Assembly (NCBI RefSeq): GCF_000981035.1
Contig: NZ_LAYJ01000116.1
Span: 1-64,000, forward strand
Source: Christensenella hongkongensis
Lineage (GTDB): Bacteria; Bacillota; Clostridia; Christensenellales; Christensenellaceae
Length of the DNA: 64,000 nt
Reading direction: 5' to 3'
Under the pieces are notes generated by a model. That model had not been told where the DNA came from. It saw only the letters and a program-made list of their open reading frames with translations, and ran no database searches. Below are positions 8,116 to 16,300 of the stretch, in pieces. Position 1 is the first letter of the stretch. The number at the start of each line of letters is the position of its first letter. A program made the translations under genes and the position numbers.

Positions 8116-9155
8116 AATAATTCGAGCTTTTTTGTGATTTCGCTCTGCTTGTTCGGATAGAGATGCGCATAGGTATTGAGCGTTGTCCTGATGTCCTCAT
8201 GGCCGAGACGTTCGGCGATCAAAACCGGCGAGCATCCAAGTTCGATCAAAAGAGACGCGTGCGAGTGCCGAAGATCGTGAATTCTGATTTTTTTGATTCC
8301 CGACTCCCTGCATCCGATGTCCATTTTATGATACAGGTAGTATTTTGTAAATGCAAACAGCCGCTCCTTTTGCATCGGTTTTTCAAGCCTGCCCATATAT
8401 TGTTTCAGTTCTTCTTCCAAAAAATCCGGAATTGCAATCATCCGTTTGCTTTTCGGTGTTTTAGGCTCGGTGACCACGTCCTTTTTGTTCAGCCTCTGGT
8501 ATGTTTTATTGACGTCGATATACCCGTCCTTCACATCCTTTGCAGTGAGTGCGGTAAGCTCTCCGACACGCATTCCCGTCCAATACAAAAGCGCAAACGC
8601 CAGATGCGTCCTGCTATCGTTTTCAAAAAAGCTGTTAAACGCAAGAAACTCATCCTTCGTCCAGAATTTCATAGCGTCCGCGCTTTTTCTTCCAATGCTT
8701 CCGGCCCGCCTGCACGGGTTTTCCCTGAGTCCGTAATAATTCACCGCATAATTAAGAATCGCGGAAAGCTGGTTATTGATCGTCTTGAGGTATGTCGCCG
8801 CGTAGCCTTTTTTGATCAGTTCATTCTGCCAGTGCCTGATGGTCGTTGGCTTGATCTCGCCGATGGGCATATCTCCAAGATAGGGCAACAGCTTTGTCCT
8901 TGCAAGCAGGCGCTTGTTTTCCATTGTGGAATGCTTCAACCGGTTTTTCATATCCGACAAATAAAGCTCAGTCAGGGAAGAAAAGGTCATTTGTGGTGAT
9001 TTTTGCAGCTTGTCGAAATAGGCCCGCTCCCAGCTGCGCGCATCCTTTTGCCTCATAAAGCCGCGTTTCATCTTCTGCTTTTTGACTCCGTTCCAGTCTG
9101 TATAATAAAATTTACAATACCATGTATTTTGCTGCTTATCCTTATAAACCGGCAT
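8106..9155 (-). CDS. Tyrosine recombinase (phage/ICE-type integrase)
   Basis: A 349-residue integrase. The N-terminal region MPVYKDKQQNTWYCKFYYTD is a three-stranded arm-type DNA-binding domain, followed by a SAM-like core-binding domain (about 60-170) and the catalytic domain. Active-site residues are visible: Arg in TGMRVGELTAL, Lys in TPKSKR, HDLRHSHA, the second His in RLGHEDI and the nucleophile Tyr in NTYAHLYP. The frame extends upstream to 9317, but AAGGAGG lies directly before the ATG at 9155 and the upstream residues are not family-like. No other integrative-element genes apart from the HTH gene at 9333-9839 are nearby, so this is either a very small element or a remnant. All catalytic residues are intact. 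Confidence 0.95.
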   Translation of the reverse strand: MPVYKDKQQNTWYCKFYYTDWNGVKKQKMKRGFMRQKDARSWERAYFDKLQKSPQMTFSSLTELYLSDMKNRLKHSTMENKRLLARTKLLPYLGDMPIGEIKPTTIRHWQNELIKKGYAATYLKTINNQLSAILNYAVNYYGLRENPCRRAGSIGRKSADAMKFWTKDEFLAFNSFFENDSRTHLAFALLYWTGMRVGELTALTAKDVKDGYIDVNKTYQRLNKKDVVTEPKTPKSKRMIAIPDFLEEELKQYMGRLEKPMQKERLFAFTKYYLYHKMDIGCRESGIKKIRIHDLRHSHASLLIELGCSPVLIAERLGHEDIRTTLNTYAHLYPNKQSEITKKLELLVS

Positions 9156-9183
9156 ACTACTCCTCCTTGGGCAACTCAAATAG

Positions 9184-9217
9184 TCGGACTTTTTTGTCCG
9201 ATACTGGTTTGATACTG
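9184..9217. repeat. Inverted repeat and tandem GATACTG repeats upstream of integrase
   Basis: TCGGAC (9184-9189) and GTCCGA (9196-9201) form a 6-bp inverted repeat, directly followed by two GATACTG copies (9200-9206 and 9211-9217), again 11 bp apart. The repeat resembles the pair at 8098-8115. Likely protein-binding sites for the integrase or the HTH protein next door. The interval 9156-9332 otherwise holds only an 11-codon plus-strand frame starting at 9264. Confidence 0.45.
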
Positions 9218-9332
9218 TTTTTTCGATCATAAATATAAGAAGTTCAATCAGGAGGTACCAAAAATGCAAGGGGCGCCTGTATGTTCCTGCCTTTTTTAAT
9301 ATCCGGGTTTCACGCAAACTCCGCTTTTCGGT

Positions 9333-9839
9333 TTATGACAGTTTCCCGGCAATATCGCCTGCCAGTTTGGCAAACGCCGTTATGAGCTGCAAAATATCCT
9401 TTGCTTTCACGCTGCTTTGTTTGCCGGAAGCCATACGCGCAAAATCCATTCCCTTTTGCGTCAGGGAGACTTTGTAAGGAATTTCATCAGCATCGTACTT
9501 TTCAAAGCCCGGATTTACCATCGATAATCTTTCCAGATAACGGAACAACTCCAGAACGTTTTCCGCCCTTACTCCTGTTCCGGTAAAATCCGCTGTTTGC
9601 GCGGGATTATTTTTCAACTGCAGTACGAGCCATAAAATCTGTGCAAGAGCATTTTTATCCGGCGGTTTCCTCGCGTCGTTCGGAATCATCCAGCGGTTGC
9701 TCGAATCTTTAAATGCTCCGCTCACGAGCCCGTTTTTGCAATAATCCGCAACCGTCCCCTGCTTAACGTCCCAAAACCCGGCCATTACTTTGGTTGTAAC
9801 GTATCGTTTGCCTTCAATTTCAAAACTGTCTTTTCTCAT
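9333..9839 (-). CDS. Helix-turn-helix protein of unknown function beside integrase
   Basis: A 168-residue protein not recognised as a named family. The N-terminal 60 residues (KRYVTTKVMAGFWDVKQGTV... NRWMIPNDARKPP) resemble an excisionase/MerR-like helix-turn-helix with a wing ending in 'RWMIP'. The middle part (LAQILWLVLQLKNN ... VLELFRYLERLSMV) looks like a second winged-helix segment, and the C-terminal 30 residues form an amphipathic helix. AAGGGAGC precedes the start. It is co-oriented with and 177 bp upstream of the integrase, consistent with a recombination directionality factor or a regulator of the element. The function is inferred from position only. Confidence 0.6.
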   Translation of the reverse strand: MRKDSFEIEGKRYVTTKVMAGFWDVKQGTVADYCKNGLVSGAFKDSSNRWMIPNDARKPPDKNALAQILWLVLQLKNNPAQTADFTGTGVRAENVLELFRYLERLSMVNPGFEKYDADEIPYKVSLTQKGMDFARMASGKQSSVKAKDILQLITAFAKLAGDIAGKLS

Positions 9840-10013
9840 CTATTGCTCCCTTACCCGCATTCTTTTCACAGCAACCCCTGATGTCAATATCATTTTAACA
9901 TAACCACAGGCATACGCATAGTTTGCCTTTTGGTTCTCAGGCCAATACCGGTACCTGCTTACAGCGCCCGTCTTGGCCTTGTGCCATTACTACGGGCAGT
10001 GTTTTTAAAGCAA

Positions 10014-10051
10014 CAAAAAAACATACCGCTGAATTGCGATATGTTTTTTTG
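10014..10051 (-). terminator. Terminator of pckA
   Basis: CAAAAAAACATA and TATGTTTTTTTG form a perfect 12-bp AT-rich stem with a 14-nt loop just after the pckA stop; the T-run on the minus strand fits intrinsic termination. The gap 9840-10059 shows nothing else convincing. Confidence 0.7.
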
Positions 10052-10059
10052 TTTTAATC

Positions 10060-11664
10060 TTATAATTGGGGGCCAGCGGAAACAAGTGCTTTTCCTGCTT
10101 CATTTCCCTCATATTTTGCAAAGTTCTTGATAAAGCGCTGTGCCAGATCTTTTGCTTTTGCTTCCCACTCGGCAGCATCTGCGTAGGTGTCGCGCGGATC
10201 AAGAATGTTCGTATCTACGCCTGGAAGCTCTGTTGGAATCTCAACGTTAAAGTAAGGCAGCTTTTTCGTCGGCGCCTTTGCAATAGAGCCGTTCAGGATC
10301 GCATCAATGATGCCACGGGTATCGCGGATGGAGATACGTTTTCCTGAACCATTCCAGCCAGTGTTAACAAGGTATGCCTTTGAATTGTTCTGTTTTGCCC
10401 TCTTAACAAGTTCTTCCGCATACTTTGTCGGATGCAGCTCCAGAAATGCCTTGCCGAAGCAGGCCGAGAAGGTCGGCGTCGGTTCTGTGATTCCACGCTC
10501 CGTACCGGCAAGTTTCGCCGTGAACCCGGACAGGAAGTAATACTGCATTTGTTCCGGAGTCAGGATCGATACGGGAGGAAGAACGCCGAACGCATCTGCC
10601 GACAGGAAAATGATATCCTTTGCCGCCGGAGCCGCAGAAACAGGTTTTACAATGTTTTTGATGTGGTCGATCGGATAGGACACGCGCGTATTTTCCGTCA
10701 CGCTCTTATCTGTGAAATCGATCTTGCCGTTTGCGTCAAGCGTAACGTTCTCCAGAAGCGCATCGCGTTTGATTGCATTGTAGATGTCCGGTTCAGATTC
10801 TTTGTCCAGATCAATCACCTTTGCGTAGCAGCCGCCTTCAAAGTTAAAGACGCCCTTATCATCCCAGCCGTGCTCGTCGTCTCCGATCAGAAGGCGCTTC
10901 GGATCCGTGGACAACGTGGTCTTGCCTGTACCGGAAAGTCCGAAGAAGATTGCGGTATTCTCACCATTCAAATCGGTGTTTGCCGAGCAGTGCATCGAAG
11001 CAATACCCTTAAGCGGCAGATAGTAATTCATCATGGAGAACATGCCCTTCTTCATCTCGCCGCCATACCATGAATTCAAAATAACCTGCTCGCGGCTGGT
11101 AAGGTTGAACAGTATGCCTGTTTCAGAATTCAGGCCCAGCTCTTTGTAGTTGTCTACCTTTGCCTTGGAAGCGTTATATACAATAAAGTCCGGCTCGAAA
11201 TTTTCCAATTCTTCTGCCGAAGGCGTAATAAACATATTCGTAACGAAATGCGCCTGCCATGCAACCTCCATAATAAAACGGATTGACATACGGGTATCCG
11301 CATTGGCGCCGCAGAATGCGTCTACCACAAACAGCCTTTTGCCTGAAAGCTCTTCCATAGCAATTTCTCTTGCTGTTTTCCATGCTTCCTCACTGAGCGG
11401 GCGATTGTCGTTGGGCTGCTCATCAGAGGTCCACCATACAGTGTCCTTTGAATTCTCATCCATGACAATAAATTTGTCTTTCGGTGAACGCCCAGTATAG
11501 ATACCGGTCATAACGTTTACCGCGCCAAGCTCGCTTTCCTGGCCCTTTTCAAAACCCTCCAGGCCCGGTTTCGTCTCTTCTTCGAATAGCATCTCATATG
11601 AAGGATTGCGAACAATCTCCTTCACGCCTGTAATTCCATACTTACTTAAATCAATATTTGCCAT
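10060..11664 (-). CDS. pckA: Phosphoenolpyruvate carboxykinase (ATP)
   Basis: A 534-residue cytosolic enzyme that interconverts oxaloacetate plus ATP with PEP, CO2 and ADP. In fermentative anaerobes it often runs in the carboxylating direction, fixing CO2 and making ATP. Diagnostic motifs are the kinase-1 P-loop [11 protein letters not shown] near residue 245, the metal-binding kinase-2 segment [20 protein letters not shown], and the substrate-binding [12 protein letters not shown] near residue 57. [11 protein letters not shown] near the C terminus is also typical. Length matches the family. It is a single-gene unit with its own near-consensus promoter (11715-11743) and a terminator directly downstream. 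Confidence 0.98.
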   Translation of the reverse strand: MANIDLSKYGITGVKEIVRNPSYEMLFEEETKPGLEGFEKGQESELGAVNVMTGIYTGRSPKDKFIVMDENSKDTVWWTSDEQPNDNRPLSEEAWKTAREIAMEELSGKRLFVVDAFCGANADTRMSIRFIMEVAWQAHFVTNMFITPSAEELENFEPDFIVYNASKAKVDNYKELGLNSETGILFNLTSREQVILNSWYGGEMKKGMFSMMNYYLPLKGIASMHCSANTDLNGENTAIFFGLSGTGKTTLSTDPKRLLIGDDEHGWDDKGVFNFEGGCYAKVIDLDKESEPDIYNAIKRDALLENVTLDANGKIDFTDKSVTENTRVSYPIDHIKNIVKPVSAAPAAKDIIFLSADAFGVLPPVSILTPEQMQYYFLSGFTAKLAGTERGITEPTPTFSACFGKAFLELHPTKYAEELVKRAKQNNSKAYLVNTGWNGSGKRISIRDTRGIIDAILNGSIAKAPTKKLPYFNVEIPTELPGVDTNILDPRDTYADAAEWEAKAKDLAQRFIKNFAKYEGNEAGKALVSAGPQL

Positions 11665-11714
11665 TATTACACCCTCGCTTTCCTAATAGCTTAATAAAAT
11701 ATTGTAGTCTTTTT

Positions 11715-11743
11715 ATTATCTAACTTTGTGAATATAATGTCAA
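11715..11743 (-). promoter_or_regulatory. pckA promoter
   Basis: On the minus strand a perfect TTGACA (11743-11738), a 17-bp spacer and GATAAT (11720-11715) lie about 50 nt before the pckA start codon. Confidence 0.8.
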
Positions 11744-11898
11744 CTCCCAAACAGCCTGAATTCCCAATAAAACCGGAAATAACGCACCCTTTGCGGAGTT
11801 GCCGAAAGCATATATAAAAACCTGTTTACTGTATCAAAAAACGGTAACAATTCCACTATCCAAATAAAAATGTTCAGAACTGCTACCGCCGATCAGTA

Positions 11899-11975
11899 TG
11901 GTCTGGGTGACAGGAATTGAACCTGCGACCTCTTGAACCCCATTCAAGCACGCTACCAAACTGCGCCACACCCAG
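11899..11975 (-). tRNA. tRNA-Pro (anticodon GGG), CCA encoded
   Basis: On the minus strand the acceptor arm CTGGGTG pairs with CACCCAG. The anticodon stem CTTGA/TCAAG encloses the loop ATGGGGT, giving anticodon GGG with T33 and G37 as expected for proline. The T arm has GGTTCAATTCC, and CCA is encoded at 11901-11899. All four arms fold. Confidence 0.95.
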
Positions 11976-12004
11976 ATATATGATGCCTTCTCCGGCACCA
12001 TAAT

Positions 12005-12033
12005 ATTTTATCAAATTTTAATCAAAGATACAA
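12005..12033 (-). promoter_or_regulatory. Promoter of tRNA-Pro
   Basis: On the minus strand TTGTAT (12033-12028), a 17-bp spacer and TAAAAT (12010-12005) lie about 30 nt before the tRNA 5' end. Confidence 0.6.
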
Positions 12034-12065
12034 TCCTTTTTTCTTATAATTTAAGACAATTTTTC

Positions 12066-13136
12066 TTATAATTCAAGGCCATCCACATCCGAAAGTTTGG
12101 TTTGGATACGGATGGACCGCTTTTGTACGGTCTCCAGGTGGTTTTGCGCAGCATTGAGTGAGTTTTGCGTCTTTTGTATCATTGCCGCAAAGGTTTCAAA
12201 TTCGGTTTTTATTCCACCCAGCATGTCGATAATGGCTGCGGAATGCTGCTTGATGGACAACGTACGAAAGCCGGTCTGCAGGCTGGTCAAAAAAGCGCTC
12301 AGCGTAGTCGGCCCGGTGATCATCACACGGTATTTAGTTTGCAGCTTATCCACAAGCCCCAGGCGAATGATCTCTGAGTACAGCCCCTCGGATGGCAGGA
12401 ACATAATTGCAAAGTCTGTCGTTTTTGGCGGATGGATATATTTATCGCTGATTTTTTTGGCTTCTGCGAGTACCGCCTGCACGAAATCCTTTTGCGCCGC
12501 GGCAAGAGCCTGTTGATCTCCCGCGTCGCTCAGCGCAAGCACCCTTGCGTAACGGTCCATCGGAAATTTTGAGTCGATGGGAAGCAGCACGTCCCCGCCC
12601 TCTTCGCGCGGCATCCGCACTGCAAACTCAACGGAATTGTCCTGTTCTATCCGTGCATTTTCTTCAAACTGAGACGGCGAGAGAAAATCGGACAGCAGCT
12701 TATACAGTTGCACTTCCCCCCATATGCCCCTCGTCTTAACCCCTGCGAGTATGCCCTTCAAATCTCCGATCCCGTCGGTAAGGGCGCGCACCTCTCCCAT
12801 GCTCTGATAAACCTGGCGGAGCTGTTCGTTCACGCGCTGGAACGAGGTTGTGAGCCCGCTTTTCAGCGTCGTATCCAGCTTTTGGTCTACCGAATGCTGT
12901 ATCTCGCCCAGTTTTTTCTCCACGGCGCGCCGCAAAAGCTCTACGCTCCCGTTATTCGCGCTTGCCGTTTTATTGACCATATCCATCATCATACCGGACA
13001 ATATCTGAAACTGATTCGAAATTTCCAGCCGCAGCTTTGTTTCGTCCGTCGTCTTTTTCCCCTGACGCACGATCAATACGATGCACAGTACGATCAGTAT
13101 TCCAAATCCTGTTAAAATCATTGCAGTTTCATTCAT
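12066..13136 (-). CDS. rmuC: DNA recombination protein RmuC
   Basis: About 356 residues. An N-terminal membrane anchor (MILTGFGILIVLCIVLIV) is followed by a long coiled-coil region (about 30-115) and the conserved RmuC core: KTRGIWGEVQLYKLL, EFAVRMPREEGGDVLLPIDSKFP, DFAIMFLPSEGLYSE and GPTTLSAFLTSLQ. RmuC limits inversions at short inverted repeats and is thought to be nuclease-related. The start at 13136 is preferred over the longer frame at 13193 because AGAGGTG is placed correctly before it and the signal anchor then begins at residue 1. It is followed closely by the tRNA promoter. Length is slightly short of enterobacterial RmuC but normal for Firmicutes. Confidence 0.93.
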   Translation of the reverse strand: MNETAMILTGFGILIVLCIVLIVRQGKKTTDETKLRLEISNQFQILSGMMMDMVNKTASANNGSVELLRRAVEKKLGEIQHSVDQKLDTTLKSGLTTSFQRVNEQLRQVYQSMGEVRALTDGIGDLKGILAGVKTRGIWGEVQLYKLLSDFLSPSQFEENARIEQDNSVEFAVRMPREEGGDVLLPIDSKFPMDRYARVLALSDAGDQQALAAAQKDFVQAVLAEAKKISDKYIHPPKTTDFAIMFLPSEGLYSEIIRLGLVDKLQTKYRVMITGPTTLSAFLTSLQTGFRTLSIKQHSAAIIDMLGGIKTEFETFAAMIQKTQNSLNAAQNHLETVQKRSIRIQTKLSDVDGLEL

Positions 13137-13260
13137 AATAAACACCTCTTTTCTATGATACCATACCCATCCGCAAAATAATGGTAAATACAATGAATTA
13201 TTCCTGCGGCTTTTTCTCCTGCAATCCAGTTTGCCCGCCCGGCAGCAAAAGCAACAAAAA

Positions 13261-13288
13261 ACAACGGCTTTCAGAAGAAAGCCGTTGT
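13261..13288 (-). terminator. Terminator of the large surface-protein gene
   Basis: ACAACGGCTTTC (13261-13272) and GAAAGCCGTTGT (13277-13288) form a perfect 12-bp stem with a 4-nt loop. A T-run follows on the minus strand, and T's follow on the plus strand too. Confidence 0.85.
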
Positions 13289-13309
13289 TTTCTTTTCATC
13301 GGTTTATCA

Positions 13310-16300
13310 TCAAACCGCATTGTCTTCGTTTTTCTGTTTTTTTCTGAGTCCAAACCACGCCATTACCGCCTGCAGTGCAAGCAGTACTGCAAACAGCCAT
13401 GACCACGCATCCAGCAATGCCATCAGCGCCGACATATCCTGTGTCGCCAGGAACAGTACCACAAGGGCGATGCCCGCCAGGATTCCAATCAATTTGTAAA
13501 TCCAGCGCTTCTTTCCTGATTGCTCTTCCTGCTGTTTCCTCTTTTTAAGGAATATCCTGAGCGCAAGAACGATAGAAAGCGCCGCGCCTGCGATCATCAG
13601 TATCAGGTTCAGAAGCGACCATGTCGGTACTTTCGCTACGCCGTGCAGCGGCATACTGTTTTCAGAGCCTCCGATTGCGGGAACCTCTGAGTCCCCGGTC
13701 GCCTGAACCGCTTCTTTCCCCGCCGGTTTGGATGCGCTGTTTGTCTTTTCATCCGGCTGACGTACATGATCTGTTCCTGCTTCCACGTCGTCCGTCCCGG
13801 ATTGCGCAGATTGCGTTCCGTCGCTTCCCGCTGCCGGTTTCTCCGGATTTTCCGGATTCCCAGGATTTACAGAGTTCTCCGGTTTGTTGTCCCCGGCCTC
13901 TCCAGCCGGAAGCTGCGCCTGTGCCCGCAGGTGAATATCGCTTGCGGCAAGCGTGAGCGTATTGGAAGAAAATCCATTGCTGTCCGCGCCGAAATCGTCG
14001 CCCAGATTTTCAATGTCGTCCGCCATGCCTTCGTCCGGCCTTACTTTCACCTGATAATCTCCCGCATCTGCCGCAAACCAACCCTCGCCGTTTTCAGGGC
14101 TGAAACGGTATTTACCCGCTTCGCCTACCGGCTGCGTCATAATCTGCGCGCCGTCTACGTAAAGCCCGATGTCATGCGACCTGTAGGCCGCGCCGTTATC
14201 AAACTCCACGGCGATCTTTATCGGCTCAAGTACAAAATCGTGTACCGGATTGGGGTTGGCCGCATTCCCCGTGCCGTTGCTTCCAACAAACGCAGCGTCA
14301 GGATTTTTCACTCCGTCCGGCAATGCTGCATGGTCGAGCAGGAGCGTATAGCCCTTGCTTGCAGGCTCATCCTTCGTCGCACGGATTTCAAAGCGGTAAG
14401 CGCCGTTTTCATCCGTGGTGGCAGAGCCCGTTTCAAGTCCGGTTGCGTAGAGAACAGCCCCTTCGATGTTTTTTCCGTTTGAGCTGACCGTTCCGCTGAC
14501 CGTTCCTTTATATTTGACTACGGCTTTGACCGTTGCCGTAACGCTGTAATCGTAGCTGTTCACGTAAGTAAACGTTACTTGATACGTTCCCGGAACGTTT
14601 GCATCAAATCCATTGAGGCGGGCATCTGCTCCCGATACCTCAATACCTCCGTCCGTGATGGAAACAAGACTGCGCAGGTACTCCTGCCAGCCAGTAAAGC
14701 TGTCCGGAAAAGCCTCTCCCATAAACAGCTCAAGCTCCGCATCCGTCTTTTGAAGCGTATTCTCCGGCCGTTCAATATGGATCGTACGCGTAACGCTTGT
14801 CGCCTGCGCGTCGCCATCCCTTTGCGTCGTATACGTAATCACGTAGGTACCTGCTTTTGAGGCATTGACGTAATCGAGCGCCTGCTTGATGCCAAAATCA
14901 ATGCTGCTTCTGGTTCCCTGTGCATAGCCGATATCAAGGCCCGGAACCATACCCGGCGCATTGTAACCGCTGTTTTGGAAGTCTCCGTTTCCATTGAACT
15001 CTGCGACTGTCGTCTTTTGTCCGTCTGCCGGGGTGAATTCCACCTTCACGGAATCGATCGCAAGCTCTGTAAAGTCGTCATACGCGATCACGCTATCCCA
15101 TACGGGAATATTGCCCTCCTCCAGCATCGCTACAGTTGTCTCCTGTTCGATGGGCTTTTCACCCATACCGTCAGGTGCGGCTAAAATCGGTGCGTCTGAC
15201 TTTCTCAGCTTGACTGCGGCAGTGTTTGCACGCTCGCCTTTCATTTCGCCGCCAAAATCAAACAGCATCTGTCCAATCGCCGTAGAGCCGTATTCCGGCT
15301 TTGTATTCTCCACGACCACCGGCACGCCAAATTGTGCAGTCATCCTGAACTGCTCTTTGTCGCCCAGAGTTTTGAACTCATAGCGGAACGCAGTCACCTT
15401 TCCAAGGTCTCCGTCCGGGATAGGCCCGTTTACTTTCGTCCAGGTTCCAAGCGTTTTTAATTCGTCGAGCGTCCATGCGGATTTCTCCCACAGCAGGTCC
15501 TGCGTCGTGTAATAGACCTCGTAAGAGGTTCCCGCCCCCGCGGTGAATACCGGCTGTCCTGTCAGCATTGTACGCCATTTTTCATCAGAATGGTTGTTCC
15601 TTGCGGGCAGGATAAAATATGCCTGTGCATCCGTAAGGTTACTGCCCATACCGTTATAAAGCTGTACCAAAAATTGCTCGCTGCGGCTGCCTGCCCTTAT
15701 CTGCGGGAAAGAACCCGCAACGTTGCTGTTGTAGGACTGGTACCGGTCACGCTGTGCGTCTGTGCGGACTGCGGCATATACCTGTGCGTTTTTTGAAGCG
15801 GTCAGGTCGATTGACGTTGTACGCGAGTTGTTGGAACGCACTGCATAGCTGCCGTTGAGGATCGCTCCCTCAGGCAATACTCCGCTTGTGTTGACTGTCG
15901 CTCCTCCTGCACCGCTCATATAGACGCGCGCCGCCTTGTCGCCCCATGTGCCGACAAACACGTCGTTTGCCGTCATCTCAATATAACTTGCCGATGCTTC
16001 CGGCGGCATATTGACTGGTACGCTCACGCGCAGCCTGCTGGCATAGTGGCCCTCTATCCACACGTCCGCACCGGACTCCCCGTGGATTTTCACCTCGATG
16101 ACTTCCTTGCCGTCGCTGTTTTTTCCAAGGCTTTTCGCCGTATATTGCAGATTTGCAGGATCGTCTCCCAAAAGCTTAAAGCCCCTGCCTCCCGTCGTGT
16201 TCTTAAAAAGCTGTATATTGTCGAGGTCTGCCTCCATTCCATCCGGCAGCAGGAAATATACCACCGGGTTTGGCAAAAGCGTCGTATTGAGCGGATCATT

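Noticed and set aside
9264-9299. Eleven-codon plus-strand ORF with AGGAGG site upstream of the integrase
   Set aside because: Too short to separate from chance, and no terminator or promoter is convincing.
11899-11975. tRNA-Pro as the attachment site of the integrase element
   Set aside because: It lies about 2.7 kb from the integrase with pckA between, and I see no duplicated tRNA 3' end near the integrase.
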